From positions 1-43,282 of the forward strand of contig NZ_JOJE01000052.1 of assembly GCF_000720255.1 (NCBI RefSeq): a stretch of DNA of 43,282 nt. The letters are read 5' to 3'. The stretch is from Streptomyces griseus subsp. griseus (GTDB lineage: Bacteria > Actinomycetota > Actinomycetes > Streptomycetales > Streptomycetaceae). Position 1 is the stretch's first letter, and each line of letters begins with the position of its first letter. The translations under genes were made by a program, and so were the position numbers. Below, piece by piece: positions 34,255 to 42,111 of this stretch. The notes under the pieces were generated by a model. That model saw only the letters and a list, made by a program, of their open reading frames with translations. It was not told where the DNA came from and ran no database searches.

Positions 34255-34875
34255 TCACTCAGGTCCCTGGCGTGAAGCATCGGCTGACTCCACGGCGAAC
34301 TCCGACGTGTCGAGCTCGAAGTCGAATGGGGCGGGAACACGCAGGGACCGTCCGAACGAGATGTTGGTGCGAGACCGGTACCCCTTGGGGGACGGATCCC
34401 AGAACGCGTTGATCTCCTGCATCTTCATGTCGAGCAGGAGATACACGGGCACGACACGGCCGTACGTGTCCAGCTTGTCCAGCCAGTCGACGTCCTTGGT
34501 GGAGTCGGAGGTCAGCTCGGCCACGAGGGAGAGAGCCTCGCCGTCGGCGTGCCTGCCTTCGGCGTCGAAGACGGCTTCGTCGGCAACATGGAGATCGGGG
34601 CCGAACGCACGTTCCAATCCTGGAAAGGTGAAGAGGAAGGGCGCCACGTCGACGTCATGCCCTTCCGGAGCGTGGCGCTCCAGCTGAAGCCGCAGCGACT
34701 TCATCACCCTCTTGTAGCGCAGCTTCGACCACGGCGACACGACGATCTTCCCCCGGATGAGCTCGGCCTTGTAGCCAGCAGGTGTGTCCATCTGCTCGAC
34801 GATCCGGAGCATGTCCTCGAAGGCCCCGGGCTGAGCAGCGTCTATGGCTGTCGGACGCTCGGCCATGATGGTCAC
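34255..34875 (-). CDS. Uma2-family (DUF820) putative PD-(D/E)XK nuclease
   Basis: A 206-residue Uma2 protein. KAELIRGKIVVSPWS starts the family core, FGPDLHVADEAVF carries the PD motif, and LSLVAELTSDSTKDVDWLDKLDTYGRVVPVYLLLD carries E-L-T-S and the Lys. It differs more from the others in the window. The GTG at 34875 has GGAGG six bases upstream; the ATG at 34866 is too far from it. It is 18 bases upstream of the broken Uma2 gene on the same strand, and just downstream of the ATP-binding protein gene, so transcription may continue through all three. Confidence 0.87.
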   Translation of the reverse strand: MTIMAERPTAIDAAQPGAFEDMLRIVEQMDTPAGYKAELIRGKIVVSPWSKLRYKRVMKSLRLQLERHAPEGHDVDVAPFLFTFPGLERAFGPDLHVADEAVFDAEGRHADGEALSLVAELTSDSTKDVDWLDKLDTYGRVVPVYLLLDMKMQEINAFWDPSPKGYRSRTNISFGRSLRVPAPFDFELDTSEFAVESADASRQGPE

Positions 34876-34891
34876 CACGGTCCTCCATTGA

Positions 34892-35431
34892 TTACAGAGC
34901 GTGTCGCGTTCCCACGATAGCGCCGGGCTCCCCGGTCCGCCCGGCTCTCGGAACCGGCGCGACCGCGCCGCTGTCGACCGGGGACTCGACCTCGCACCAC
35001 AGCAGCTTCCCTCCCCGCCCGAAGAGGTAGTCCCCGAGGGGATAGCCGCCCCACGCCTGCGCGTAGTGACCGACGAGGAACAGCCCTCGCCCACCGTCCG
35101 CTCCCGCCGGGGCTGGGCGGAGGGGGCCGGACCGCTTGTCGAAGGGCGGCGGGATGTGCGGGTTGGCATCCCAGACACTCACCCGCAGCCGACTCAAGCC
35201 CAGGGCTCTGAGCCGGAGGGTCGCGGGCCCGGTGGAGTACCGATACGCATTGGTGACCAGCTCGGAGGCCAACAACTCGGCGGTCTCCCGCACTTGAGAC
35301 ATGCCGTGCCCGGCAAGTACGGCCCGGAGGGTAACCCGGGCGATGCGGGCGGCCCGTGGGTCGTGGGGCAGTTGTAGCGCGTATGCCCATGTTGGGCCTT
35401 CTTCGCACTCCGACGGGGATACGGTGACCAT
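34892..35431 (-). CDS. ATP-binding regulatory protein (HATPase_c_2, anti-sigma-kinase-like)
   Basis: A 179-residue GHKL ATPase-like protein of the type found in Streptomyces beside XRE/DUF397 pairs. The N box is LLASELVTNAYRYSTG, the G1-like segment VSVWDANPHIPPPF, and the G2 box DGGRGLFLVGHYAQAWGG. No membrane or receiver domain is present, so it resembles RsbW-like kinases that bind anti-sigma partners. The C-terminus is extended and Arg/Gly-rich. AGGAGG precedes the ATG. It is divergent from the XRE gene, with a large palindrome between. Confidence 0.88.
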   Translation of the reverse strand: MVTVSPSECEEGPTWAYALQLPHDPRAARIARVTLRAVLAGHGMSQVRETAELLASELVTNAYRYSTGPATLRLRALGLSRLRVSVWDANPHIPPPFDKRSGPLRPAPAGADGGRGLFLVGHYAQAWGGYPLGDYLFGRGGKLLWCEVESPVDSGAVAPVPRAGRTGEPGAIVGTRHAL

Positions 35432-35579
35432 GAACGCCTCCTGCGGTGGGGGGACAACTTGGTTCGCTTGACGGCCCGGCCAGGCGGTGGCAGTGCCGCG
35501 CGTACGGGTAGTGGCGCAGTGCGCTTCCGGGGTATCAGCGGGGCCGGTCGAGCAGCGTGTTCCTCACCGTAGACTGCAT

Positions 35580-35619
35580 TCCCTGAACCTTTTGCATGCA
35601 TCAGCAAAAGGTTCAGGGA
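35580..35619. promoter_or_regulatory. 16-bp-arm inverted repeat between divergent HATPase and XRE genes
   Basis: The arms TCCCTGAACCTTTTGC and its exact complement are separated by 8 bases. It lies about 50 bases before the XRE ATG and about 150 bases before the ATP-binding gene. Its position between divergent promoters makes an operator, perhaps autoregulatory, the best reading. The AT-rich core (CTTTTGC/GCAAAAG) is unusual in this GC-rich context. Confidence 0.7.
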
Positions 35620-35671
35620 TTTACCTCGCGTGGGTGACCGCCCCGCCAGGTGTACGGAACGGAGCGAGGAC

Positions 35672-36523
35672 ATGGCGCCACGAAGCGTCCCCACCGCACG
35701 CCGTCTGCGCATCGGCATCGAGCTACGTCGCCTGCGAGAGCGGGCCGGCATGACCGCAGCCGAGGCCGCCCGCACCCTAGGAACCACTCAGGCCCAGGTC
35801 AGTAACATCGAGGCCAACCGCTTCGGCATCAGCGCGGAACGCGTGCGCACCTTGGCTCACATCTACGGCTGCACGGACGAACCCCTCGTCGACGCCCTCG
35901 CCGGCATGGCGGCGGATCGAACGCGCGGCTGGTGGGAGGAGTACAGGGACACCCTGCCGCCCCGCCTCCTTGACCTGGCGGAGCTGGAACACCACTCCAC
36001 TGCATTGCGCGTTACCCAGGTCATCAACATCCCCGGCCTGCTCCAGACCCCTGAGCACGCCCGAGCACTGTTCCGCGAAGCCGTCCCGGCGCTGCGCCCG
36101 CACGAAATCGAGTACCGCATCTCCCATCGCATCAAGCGCCAGGCCGTCCTCCACCGCGAGGAACCACCGCCGTACACCGCCATCGTCCACGAGGCCGCCC
36201 TGCGCATGCAGTTCGGCGGCCGCGAGGTGGCGAAGGCCCAGCTGGAACACCTGACCGAGGTCAGTGAGCAGCCCAACGTCAACGTACGCGTGATTCCGTT
36301 CAACGGCACGTCGTTCCCCACCACGGGACACGCCGTCGACTACTTCCACGGCCCGGTACCAACGCTCGACACCGTGGAGGTCGACACAGCCCACGGCAGC
36401 GAACTGGTCGATGCAGCCGGACAGTTGGAGAAGTACCGTCTCGTCTTGGACCGCATGGAGGCAGTCGCCCTGAAACCTCCCGCCTCCCGCGACCTCATCC
36501 ATCACATCGCCCAGGACATCTGA
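35672..36523 (+). CDS. XRE-family HTH regulator with DUF5753 domain
   Basis: A 283-residue protein. The N-terminal lambda-repressor-like helix-turn-helix is LRRLRERAGMTAAEAARTLGTTQAQVSNIEANRFGI. The DUF5753 domain starts with YRDTLPPRLLDLAELEHHSTALRVTQVINIPGLLQTPEHARALF and ends with LDTVEVDTAHGSELVD. The ATG at 35672 has a GAGGA site; the frame is open 14 codons upstream without support. The next gene, 10 bases on, is its DUF397 partner. This pair is a widespread Streptomyces module (WhiJ/BldB-like contexts) linked to development or toxin/antitoxin-like control. Confidence 0.92.
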   Translation: MAPRSVPTARRLRIGIELRRLRERAGMTAAEAARTLGTTQAQVSNIEANRFGISAERVRTLAHIYGCTDEPLVDALAGMAADRTRGWWEEYRDTLPPRLLDLAELEHHSTALRVTQVINIPGLLQTPEHARALFREAVPALRPHEIEYRISHRIKRQAVLHREEPPPYTAIVHEAALRMQFGGREVAKAQLEHLTEVSEQPNVNVRVIPFNGTSFPTTGHAVDYFHGPVPTLDTVEVDTAHGSELVDAAGQLEKYRLVLDRMEAVALKPPASRDLIHHIAQDI

Positions 36524-36533
36524 GAGACGAGAC

Positions 36534-36722
36534 ATGACCGAAATGAACTGGCAGAAGTCATCCTTCAGCGAAGAAGGCTCCGCCTGCGTCTACCTCGCCG
36601 CCATCGCCACCGGGACCATCCTCCTGCGAGAAAGCGACGACCCGGAAACCATCCTCACCACCAGTCGTCCCCAGATAGGCGCGCTGATAGCCGCCCTGAG
36701 ATCCGCAAGCCACACGAGCTAA
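36534..36722 (+). CDS. DUF397 domain protein
   Basis: A 62-residue DUF397 protein. NWQKSSFSEEGSACVYLA is the family signature (W-x-K-S-S-x-S), followed by ILLRESDDPETILTTSRPQIGALIAALR. It starts 10 bases after the XRE/DUF5753 gene and almost always pairs with such genes, probably as the partner that modulates the regulator. Confidence 0.92.
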   Translation: MTEMNWQKSSFSEEGSACVYLAAIATGTILLRESDDPETILTTSRPQIGALIAALRSASHTS

Positions 36723-37265
36723 TCCGGCAGTACGACCACATCGGCAGACGGTACACCTGGCTTCGGGTACGCCCTACGGAACTCACCGCTGATTAACACG
36801 TCCTGCACCACACGGTGGACGTTGCCCACATGCACGGTACTCCCAGGCATCGTCGGAGTCCCCGGAGCAGCCTTGCCTCGTTGGTGGAGCGGCAACGGTG
36901 TGAAAGGTACCGACGGCACGCAAGGTGTCGGCGCCGCCCAGCACGTGGGCGATCTCTGCTCACGGAATCCGGTAGTTCCTCGTCGAACATCGCCGAGACC
37001 GAGACGTCGGAGTTGCCGATCTCTCCTCCGCCTCAGCCAGGGCGGGGGCGTCCGGCGTGCAAGGGGTGTAGCGGACCTCGAACGCCCCTGCTGCGCCGCA
37101 GCATTACTCGGGCACCAGGCGGGCCCTATGCACGGGTTCATACAGGGAAGCGCGTCGATAAGCTGCCATAGATTTGGCACTTCCCAACCACTCCCCAGAA
37201 TGCCCCGCCCCTAGCGCGCTCCTTCCGTGAGCAACAGGCTGTAGCCAACACCGACTTGAAGGGCC
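36723..37265. other. Degenerate stretch with no intact gene
   Basis: No frame here is convincing. On the minus strand, pieces of protein-like sequence occur in different frames: ending VGNVHRVVQDVLISGEFRRAYPKPG, and elsewhere DVSVSAMFDEELPDSVS near EIAHVLGGADTLRAVGTF. This looks like a small gene broken by frameshifts. I cannot name its family. Confidence 0.4.
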
Positions 37266-37475
37266 TCAGCCGCTCACCGAGAAACGCTGAATCACCGGGT
37301 TCATGGCCAATTTGAGGCTATATTGAGTCAATCGAAGATACGCCTCCTGCAGAAATCCGGTAAACGCTTCCTCAAGCTCTTCACGCTCCACCGAAGCCTG
37401 CCAGGAACGCTTCGAAGGACTCATGACGATGAGATCACCGTTGTGACGTAGACGACTCGGTGTCACCGCCACCAT
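37266..37475 (-). CDS. Small hypothetical protein, possibly a remnant
   Basis: A 69-residue frame (MVAVTPSRLRHNGDLIVMSPSK to the C-terminal QRFSVSG) with AT-richer codon use than the core genes. It may be real or a decayed piece. It overlaps, on the other strand, the start of an integrase C-terminal remnant. No family recognised. Confidence 0.3.
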   Translation of the reverse strand: MVAVTPSRLRHNGDLIVMSPSKRSWQASVEREELEEAFTGFLQEAYLRLTQYSLKLAMNPVIQRFSVSG

Positions 37476-37614
37476 GTACGCCAACGTTGTCCGACTCCGC
37501 CTCCAACGCAACGCCATCGACCTACTCGGCCGCGGCCTCCGCAACCCCGCCGAGACAACCTGCAAGCACGACGACGGCGACGAACCACCCCTCGTCGGAT
37601 CCTCCGTCCGCTGA
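37446..37614 (+). pseudogene. C-terminal remnant of a tyrosine site-specific integrase
   Basis: About 55 codons in frame, reading RRRLGVTATMYANVVRLRLQ and then RNAIDLLGRGLRNPAET, ending in GSSVR. This resembles the end of actinobacterial integrases, where a T-x-x-M-Y-A/G-H-V block carries the catalytic Tyr. There is no upstream integrase body; an in-frame TGA at 37443 precedes it. It lies directly before a terminator and an AT-richer cargo region. The call rests on motif memory. Confidence 0.5.
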
Positions 37615-37646
37615 CGTTGCCGTCAACTACTGCTTTCAAGACGCAC

Positions 37647-37681
37647 TGAGACCCCGCCAAGCAGATGTTGACGGGGTCTCA
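37647..37681. terminator. Terminator after the integrase remnant
   Basis: TGAGACCCCG and CGGGGTCTCA are perfect 10-bp arms around a 15-base loop, 32 bases after the integrase remnant's stop. Confidence 0.7.
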
Positions 37682-37769
37682 GATTTGCGCTGCGATTCCT
37701 GGAGGAGCCGCGCTACCGATTCAACGTCGAGGCGCCAGATCCACTAGTGTCGTCCGGAATTCGAAGAAT

Positions 37770-38030
37770 CTATTCCTCGATAAGTTCATCGAGCTTATCT
37801 GCAGATTTTGGAGTTCCCAGTTCTTGAGCTGTAGACACGAGGCGCTCATAGTAAGCCGAGGAGATCGGAAGAGAATCCTCGTAGATCCATGAGCACATCG
37901 TATCGAATGCCAACTCCTCTTCACCCACGCTCATCAGGTGGCGAACGTCGGCAATAACCTCTTCCGAAGTCAGAGGAGATTCCTCAAGGAGTTGCGAGAC
38001 GAGAGCCCGCACGTACTGATACCGCTCCAT
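37770..38030 (-). CDS. MafI-family immunity protein
   Basis: About 86 residues, acidic and helical, matching the MafI immunity family. The pattern is YVRALVSQLLEES, then VRHLMSVGEEELAFDTMCSWIYE, and a final helical segment with YYERLVSTAQELG. Family members bind and block the toxin encoded next to them. The ATG at 38030 is preceded by AAGGAG, which overlaps the toxin stop codon, so toxin and immunity are coupled. A GTG at 38039 is in frame but is too near that site. The local sequence is AT-richer than neighbouring genes, suggesting horizontal origin. The toxin partner is the EndoU domain just upstream. Confidence 0.85.
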   Translation of the reverse strand: MERYQYVRALVSQLLEESPLTSEEVIADVRHLMSVGEEELAFDTMCSWIYEDSLPISSAYYERLVSTAQELGTPKSADKLDELIEE

Positions 38031-38043
38031 ACGCCACACTCCT

Positions 38044-38421
38044 TCACTTCGGGAAAGCCGTGAGAACTCTACCGGTTAGCGGCTCAAAGCGAACCTCGAT
38101 ACTCACCCCTCGCACCTCTCCAGTGATTGCCTGAACGGCAGGATCACCCTTCCTCGTCCGGAGAGTTTTCTCAGCATAATTAGCTGAACCGGTTTTCCAG
38201 ATACGCGTACTGTTTGGACTCGTGGCGACATCTGCCACGGCATCCAGGATGTCGTCGTCGCTCCACCCCTTTGGAAAGACTGTCTTTCCAGGCAGTCCCG
38301 GATAAGCGTGTCCGTTGAGGATGTGCTGGGCATCGTCACCAAGCAGCTTTCGCCCAATCCCGCCACAGTTGCTGTTATGAACGAGGACCGGAGTCTTACC
38401 CGCCAGCACATAGTATGTGTG
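38044..38421 (-). CDS. Orphan C-terminal EndoU nuclease toxin tip, lacking its delivery part
   Basis: About 125 residues. It opens with HTYYVLAGKTPVLVHNSN, the pretoxin linker normally found deep inside polymorphic toxins, directly preceded by an in-frame TAG at 38422-38424. The rest is a bacterial EndoU-like RNase domain: a His-rich HILNGHAYPG, FPKGWSDDDILDAVADVA, GSANYAEKT and an RFEPLTGRVLTAFP ending, where EndoU toxins end in T-A-[YF]-P. The only start is a GTG at 38409 without a ribosome site. So this is a detached toxin tip with its MafI immunity gene 13 bases downstream. It would need recombination with a full toxin gene to be delivered, or is a fossil. Confidence 0.78.
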   Translation of the reverse strand, partial: HTYYVLAGKTPVLVHNSNCGGIGRKLLGDDAQHILNGHAYPGLPGKTVFPKGWSDDDILDAVADVATSPNSTRIWKTGSANYAEKTLRTRKGDPAVQAITGEVRGVSIEVRFEPLTGRVLTAFPK

Positions 38422-38533
38422 CTACGCGGCCCCTCTGTACCTGCGTTTTCGCAGGTCAAGTGGTGTTCGGCGGTTCCGCTGAGGTACGGGTTCGGCCGGG
38501 GTTGTTCGTGGTTGTTGCCGTCACTACTGCCGT

Positions 38534-38562
38534 CAGAGGTCCAGACCCGGCCCGGGCCTCTG
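38534..38562. terminator. Hairpin at the end of hicA
   Basis: CAGAGG and CCTCTG enclose a GC-rich stretch (CCCGGCCCGGG) two bases past the hicA stop. It is a plausible leftward terminator, though without a T-tract. Confidence 0.5.
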
Positions 38563-38564
38563 GG

Positions 38565-38789
38565 CTATTTGAGGTGCTCGGTGAGGTCGTCCACGGTCCA
38601 GTCGGCCTGGCGGAGGATGGAGCGGAGGGTGCCGGGCGCGAGGGAGCGGTGCAGGGGCACGATGACGGTGCGGCCGTCCTTGCGGTACTTGGCGTGGCTG
38701 CCCCGGGTCGCGATGTGGCCGAAGCCGGCGCGTTCGAGTGCCTTGGCGATCTCGGTGCCGGACAGGCCGTGAGGGACGGCGGGGCTCAT
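38565..38789 (-). CDS. hicA: HicA-family mRNA interferase toxin
   Basis: A 74-residue HicA toxin, a small dsRBD-like RNase with an active-site His. LSGTEIAKALERAGFGHIATRGSHAKYRKDGRTVIVPLHRSLAPGTLRSILRQADWT is the whole family core, with the catalytic His in GSHAKY. The ATG overlaps the hicB stop by four bases. Type II toxin-antitoxin pair with the upstream HicB. No membrane or export signal. Confidence 0.92.
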   Translation of the reverse strand: MSPAVPHGLSGTEIAKALERAGFGHIATRGSHAKYRKDGRTVIVPLHRSLAPGTLRSILRQADWTVDDLTEHLK

Positions 38790-39001
38790 GCGACGCGGAC
38801 CTCGACCGGCGCGGTGATCACGTCGGCGACGACCTCGGGGGCGGGGGCGTCCTCGAAGTACAGCTCCAGCGCCTCGCGGAGGTTGGCCAGTGCCTCTTCG
38901 ATGCTCTCCCCCTGGCTGGTGACCTCGACCTGGAGACAGCGGGCCACGTACCACTCGTCCTCACGGGTGACCGCAGCGGTCAGGTGCAGTGCGCGCGTCA
39001 T
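38786..39001 (-). CDS. hicB: HicB-family antitoxin
   Basis: A 71-residue HicB antitoxin. EDEWYVARCLQVEVTSQGESIEEALANLREALELYFED is the partial RNase-H-like fold, with C-x-x-V-E-V-T-S-Q-G-E, that binds HicA. The protein ends soon afterwards, so the C-terminal DNA-binding helix found in longer HicBs is absent and it may not autoregulate by itself. The ATG at 39001 is used; the frame runs much farther upstream but is not coding-like. hicB precedes hicA, with an ATGA overlap. Confidence 0.92.
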   Translation of the reverse strand: MTRALHLTAAVTREDEWYVARCLQVEVTSQGESIEEALANLREALELYFEDAPAPEVVADVITAPVEVRVA

Positions 39002-39460
39002 AGATGAAAGTGTGGCATGCCGGGCGACGCCGTCAGAGGTTTTCCGGCCGCGGACCACCGCATGCGGTGAGTCTCCGGCGACGTGCGGTCGGGGGCGACT
39101 CCCCGCAGGAGGCGACGCAGGCCACCGCCCTCGGTGAGCCCGGCGACGGACGTGAGGGTCGGCCCCCTGGCCGGCCCTGTGCCTACGATCCGACCGTAGG
39201 ACGGTCGTAGGCGACAACTTGCTCCGGCAGGAGCCCGACTCCGGTCGGCCAGCCGAGCTGGCCGGTTGCCACTCCCGCAGCCCCGAGTGACGGCCCGGCA
39301 ACGGGGGCGTGACCCGGGGCTGCGGCGCGGCTGACCTCCAGAGTGAACGGCGGGCTTGTCGGCGACGTTCGGCCAGCTCAGATGTGCGGGCGCCGCCTTG
39401 AACCTCGAACCTCGTAGAGAAAATCTGAACGCACGCCCCCGGGCCGCCCGGCACGGCGGG
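39002..39460. other. Promoter region and non-coding gap between hicB and the GntR gene
   Basis: About 460 bases without a convincing gene. It should hold the hicBA promoter. A cluster of CCTACG/CGTAGG half-sites occurs at 39181-39212, and GAACCTC is repeated twice near 39410. I see no other structure. Confidence 0.4.
39181..39212. promoter_or_regulatory. Nested inverted-repeat half-sites, possible operator
   Basis: GCCTACGA at the left pairs perfectly with TCGTAGGC at the right. A central GACCGTAGGACGGTC adds a second palindrome (GACCG/CGGTC), so three copies of a CGTAGG-type half-site occur in 32 bases. A plausible operator for the GntR regulator or for hicBA control. Confidence 0.45.
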
Positions 39461-39898
39461 TCAGCGGCCCCGCTCGCCGCCGCCCGTCTCCAGGGCCTCG
39501 ACGCGGCCACGAAGGTCGGCCAGCTGCTGAACGGCGTCGGCCAGCGCCCGTTCCAGCGCCTCGACGCGGGCCGTCGCCCCGCCGACGGGGGCGGTCGCCT
39601 CCGGACCGTCGAGGTCATCGGCGCCGTCGGGGTGGTCGCGGTGGGCGACGAAGGCGCCCTTGCCAGGACGGGAGACCGCCCACCCGTCCTGCTTCAGCAG
39701 GGTCATGGCCTTCTGCACGGTCAGGCTCGACGCCCCGAACTCGCGCATCAGCGCGGTCTGCGTCGGCAGCGGATCCCCCGCGCCGAGTCCGCCCGCGCGG
39801 ATCCGCTCCCGCAGGGTCTCGGCGATGACCTCGAACGTCAGCTGCACCCCGCTGCCCGCCGGCCTGCGCCCGCGCCGTCCCACCACCACGCCGGTCAT
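39461..39898 (-). CDS. GntR-family regulator of an integrative element
   Basis: A 145-residue protein. The N-terminal winged helix is ETLRERIRAGGLGAGDPLPTQTALMREFGASSLTVQKAMTLLKQDGW, typical GntR. Instead of an effector-binding domain it ends in a short coiled coil (RVEALERALADAVQQLADLRGRVEALETG). Short GntR proteins of this type regulate transfer or replication genes of Streptomyces pSAM2-type elements (KorSA-like). The ATG at 39898 has a GGGG site. It is divergent from the repSA remnant. Confidence 0.82.
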   Translation of the reverse strand: MTGVVVGRRGRRPAGSGVQLTFEVIAETLRERIRAGGLGAGDPLPTQTALMREFGASSLTVQKAMTLLKQDGWAVSRPGKGAFVAHRDHPDGADDLDGPEATAPVGGATARVEALERALADAVQQLADLRGRVEALETGGGERGR

Positions 39899-40420
39899 CC
39901 CCCGCTTTCCACGCCCTCTACCAGCACAATCCGGCCCGTCCAAACCGGGAAACCGGCCCCACACTACCCGCGTCCCACCACCCACAAGAAAGGAATCAGG
40001 AGGGATGCACTTGAATGCGTCCGTGGACCGATGTTAACGTCACGCACCCGCCGGTGATCACCACCGCGCCCCGCCGACCAGTCCCCTGGTCTGGCCCCCG
40101 CGCCCAACTCCGAGGGCGCCCCCGTTCCCTGTGAGCCGATCACTTCGGCCTGCCCACGCCGCCCCGCGCCGTACCGCTTCCGCACTCCCACCGAAAGGCC
40201 CCCTTCCACATGCCCGCACAGCTCCAACTCCCGTACCCCCGCGACCGTTCCAGCCGCCTCGCTCCCGTCGTCGTCGTTCACCACGCAGACCTGCCCGGCA
40301 GACGTCACCGCCTCGGCGGCAGGGCGGTCGGCGCTGGAGCGCCGCGCCAGGCTCACCACCAAGCTGGCGAAGCTCGCCGCAACCGGCCAACTCGCGCCCC
40401 TCGCACGGCAGATAGCCTGA
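39899..40420. other. repSA upstream region with fragmentary small coding sequence
   Basis: No intact gene. A frame from 40210 starts MPAQLQLPYPRDRSSRLAPVVVV, with GAAAGG upstream. A different frame ends with ALERRARLTTKLAKLAATG, then QLAPLARQIA and a TGA at 40418-40420. The two pieces read as one small protein with a frameshift. AGGAGGG near 39998 precedes a 10-codon frame (MHLNASVDRC). It should hold the promoters for the GntR gene and repSA. Confidence 0.35.
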
Positions 40421-41883
40421 CTCGGTGGATGCGCGCACCCGATCCGCCTCACCGGGCACCGCACCCGTCTGGACAGTGCGACCGGCGAGATTCTCGACCA
40501 CTTCGATTCCGGCAGGCTCCCGGCGGGCGAACTGCTGGTCCGCTGCGGCAACCGCCGCGCCACCCGCTGCTCCGCCTGCTCGACCGTCTACCGCTACGAC
40601 ACCTACCAGCTCATCGCCGCCGGACTGTGCGGAGGCAAGACCGTCCCCACCAGCGTCGCCACGCACCCGCGCGTGTTCGCCACCCTCACCGCCCCCGGCT
40701 TCGGCCCCGTCCACAACCAGCCCGACACCGACCGCTGCCACTGCGGCCAGGTCGACTCCGACGACGACCGGCTGTTGGGCACCCCGCTCAACCCCGAGCG
40801 GTACGACTACATGGGCGCGGTCCTGTGGAACGCGCACGCCCCGGCCCTGTGGGCACGCTTCACCACCCACCTACGCCGCGAAATCGCCAAGGCCGCCGGC
40901 CTCACCCAGCGCACGCTGCGCCACCACGCCACACTCTCGTACGCCAAGGTCGCCGAGTACCAAAACGCGGCCAGGTCCACTTCCACGCCGTCATCCGCCT
41001 CGACGGACCCACCGGCCCCACCAGCACCCCGCCCGCCTGGGCCACCACCCAGCTCCTCGACCACGCCGTCCGCGCCGCCGCACGCACCCGCGTCCACCAC
41101 GAGGGCGAACCGCCGAAGCAACCGCAGCCCGCCGGGCGCGTCCCCGCGCCCCAGCCCCAAGCCTCAGATCGGCCAGGGCGGTTGGTGTTCCGGTTCGGGC
41201 GGCAGATCGACGTCCGCGCGATCCGCGGCACCGACTTCACCGGCGACGGCCCCGTCACCGACCGGCACGTCGCCGCCTACATCGCCAAGTACGCCACCAA
41301 GGGCGCCGAGACCACCACCGGCACCCTCGACCGCCGACTCCTCGCCGAACTCGCCGCCCACGACATCACCGACCACGCCCGCCGCATGATCCACGCCGCC
41401 TGGCACCTCGCCCCCAAGCGCCGGCACGCCCACCTCCGCCTGCGCCAATGGGCCCACATGCTCGGCTTCCGAGGCCACTCCCCCCGCACCCGCCACTACT
41501 CCACCACCCTCGCCCACCTCCGAGCCGAACGCATCGCCTGGCGAACCTGCCGACCCGACACCCAGACCACAACCCCAGCGTCGGCTCAGACGCAGGCCGA
41601 CCAGACAGACGGCAGTCCGGTCGATGACCGCACCGGACACCGCACTGACCTGGCCCCCGGTCACCGCAACATCACCGGTCAGCGCGCGGACTCGGACACG
41701 ACCCTGGTCATCTCCCACTGTCAGTACGCCGGAACCGGCCTCCTGCCCGAACTCGAACACCTCGACGACCTCCTGACCGCAAAACGGCAGACCCGACCCG
41801 AGCAACCGACCCGAACCCTCGGCTCGAAGCGCTCCGGTGACCGCGCCGGTCACTCCACCGGTCACCCGGCCGATCTCCACTGA
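40421..41883 (+). pseudogene. repSA: Frameshifted replication initiator (RepSA-like) of an integrative element
   Basis: The first half, in one frame, reads LGGCAHPIRLTGHRTRL, then GELLVRCGNRRATRCSACS, FATLTAPGFGPVH and SYAKVAEYQ. At about 40962 the frame shifts by one base (CAAAACGC where CAGAAACGC is expected). The second half continues KRGQVHFHAVIRLDG, YIAKYATKGAE and WAHMLGFRGH. HFH is the HUH metal motif and YIAKY holds the Tyr of rolling-circle initiators. No start codon exists in frame between TGA 40418 and GTG 40673. So the gene is broken at both the start and the middle. The family is the pSAM2 RepSA type. Confidence 0.85.
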
Positions 41884-41919
41884 TCGGCCGACCAGTACTG
41901 ACCGGCCGGGGGCCGTCAC

Positions 41920-42111
41920 GTGACCGCCAACACGGAACTCCTCACCGTCCCCCAGGTCATGGAACGCCTCCAACTCGGCCGCACCGCCGTCTACGACCTC
42001 ATCCACACCCGCCAACTCGCCTCCCTCACCCTCGGCCGCGCCCGCCGCATCCCCACCCACTCCCTCACCGACTTCATCCGCACCCGCCTCGAACAGGAAG
42101 CCGCCGCCTGA
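41920..42111 (+). CDS. xis: Excisionase-type small helix-turn-helix protein
   Basis: A 63-residue MerR/Xis-like DNA-binding protein: LLTVPQVMERLQLGRTAVYDLIHTRQLASLTLGRARRIPTHSLTDFIRTRL. In Streptomyces integrative elements it sits between repSA and int and directs excision. The GTG at 41920 is used; its ribosome site is weak. The stop overlaps the next ATG (TGATG), so it was coupled to the integrase, which is now truncated. Confidence 0.88.
   Translation: MTANTELLTVPQVMERLQLGRTAVYDLIHTRQLASLTLGRARRIPTHSLTDFIRTRLEQEAAA

Noticed and set aside
40210..41883. A single 557-residue open frame treated as one intact replication protein
   Set aside because: Its first 250 residues are Arg/Pro/His-rich and out of the RepSA frame; RepSA homology is in another frame before 40962.
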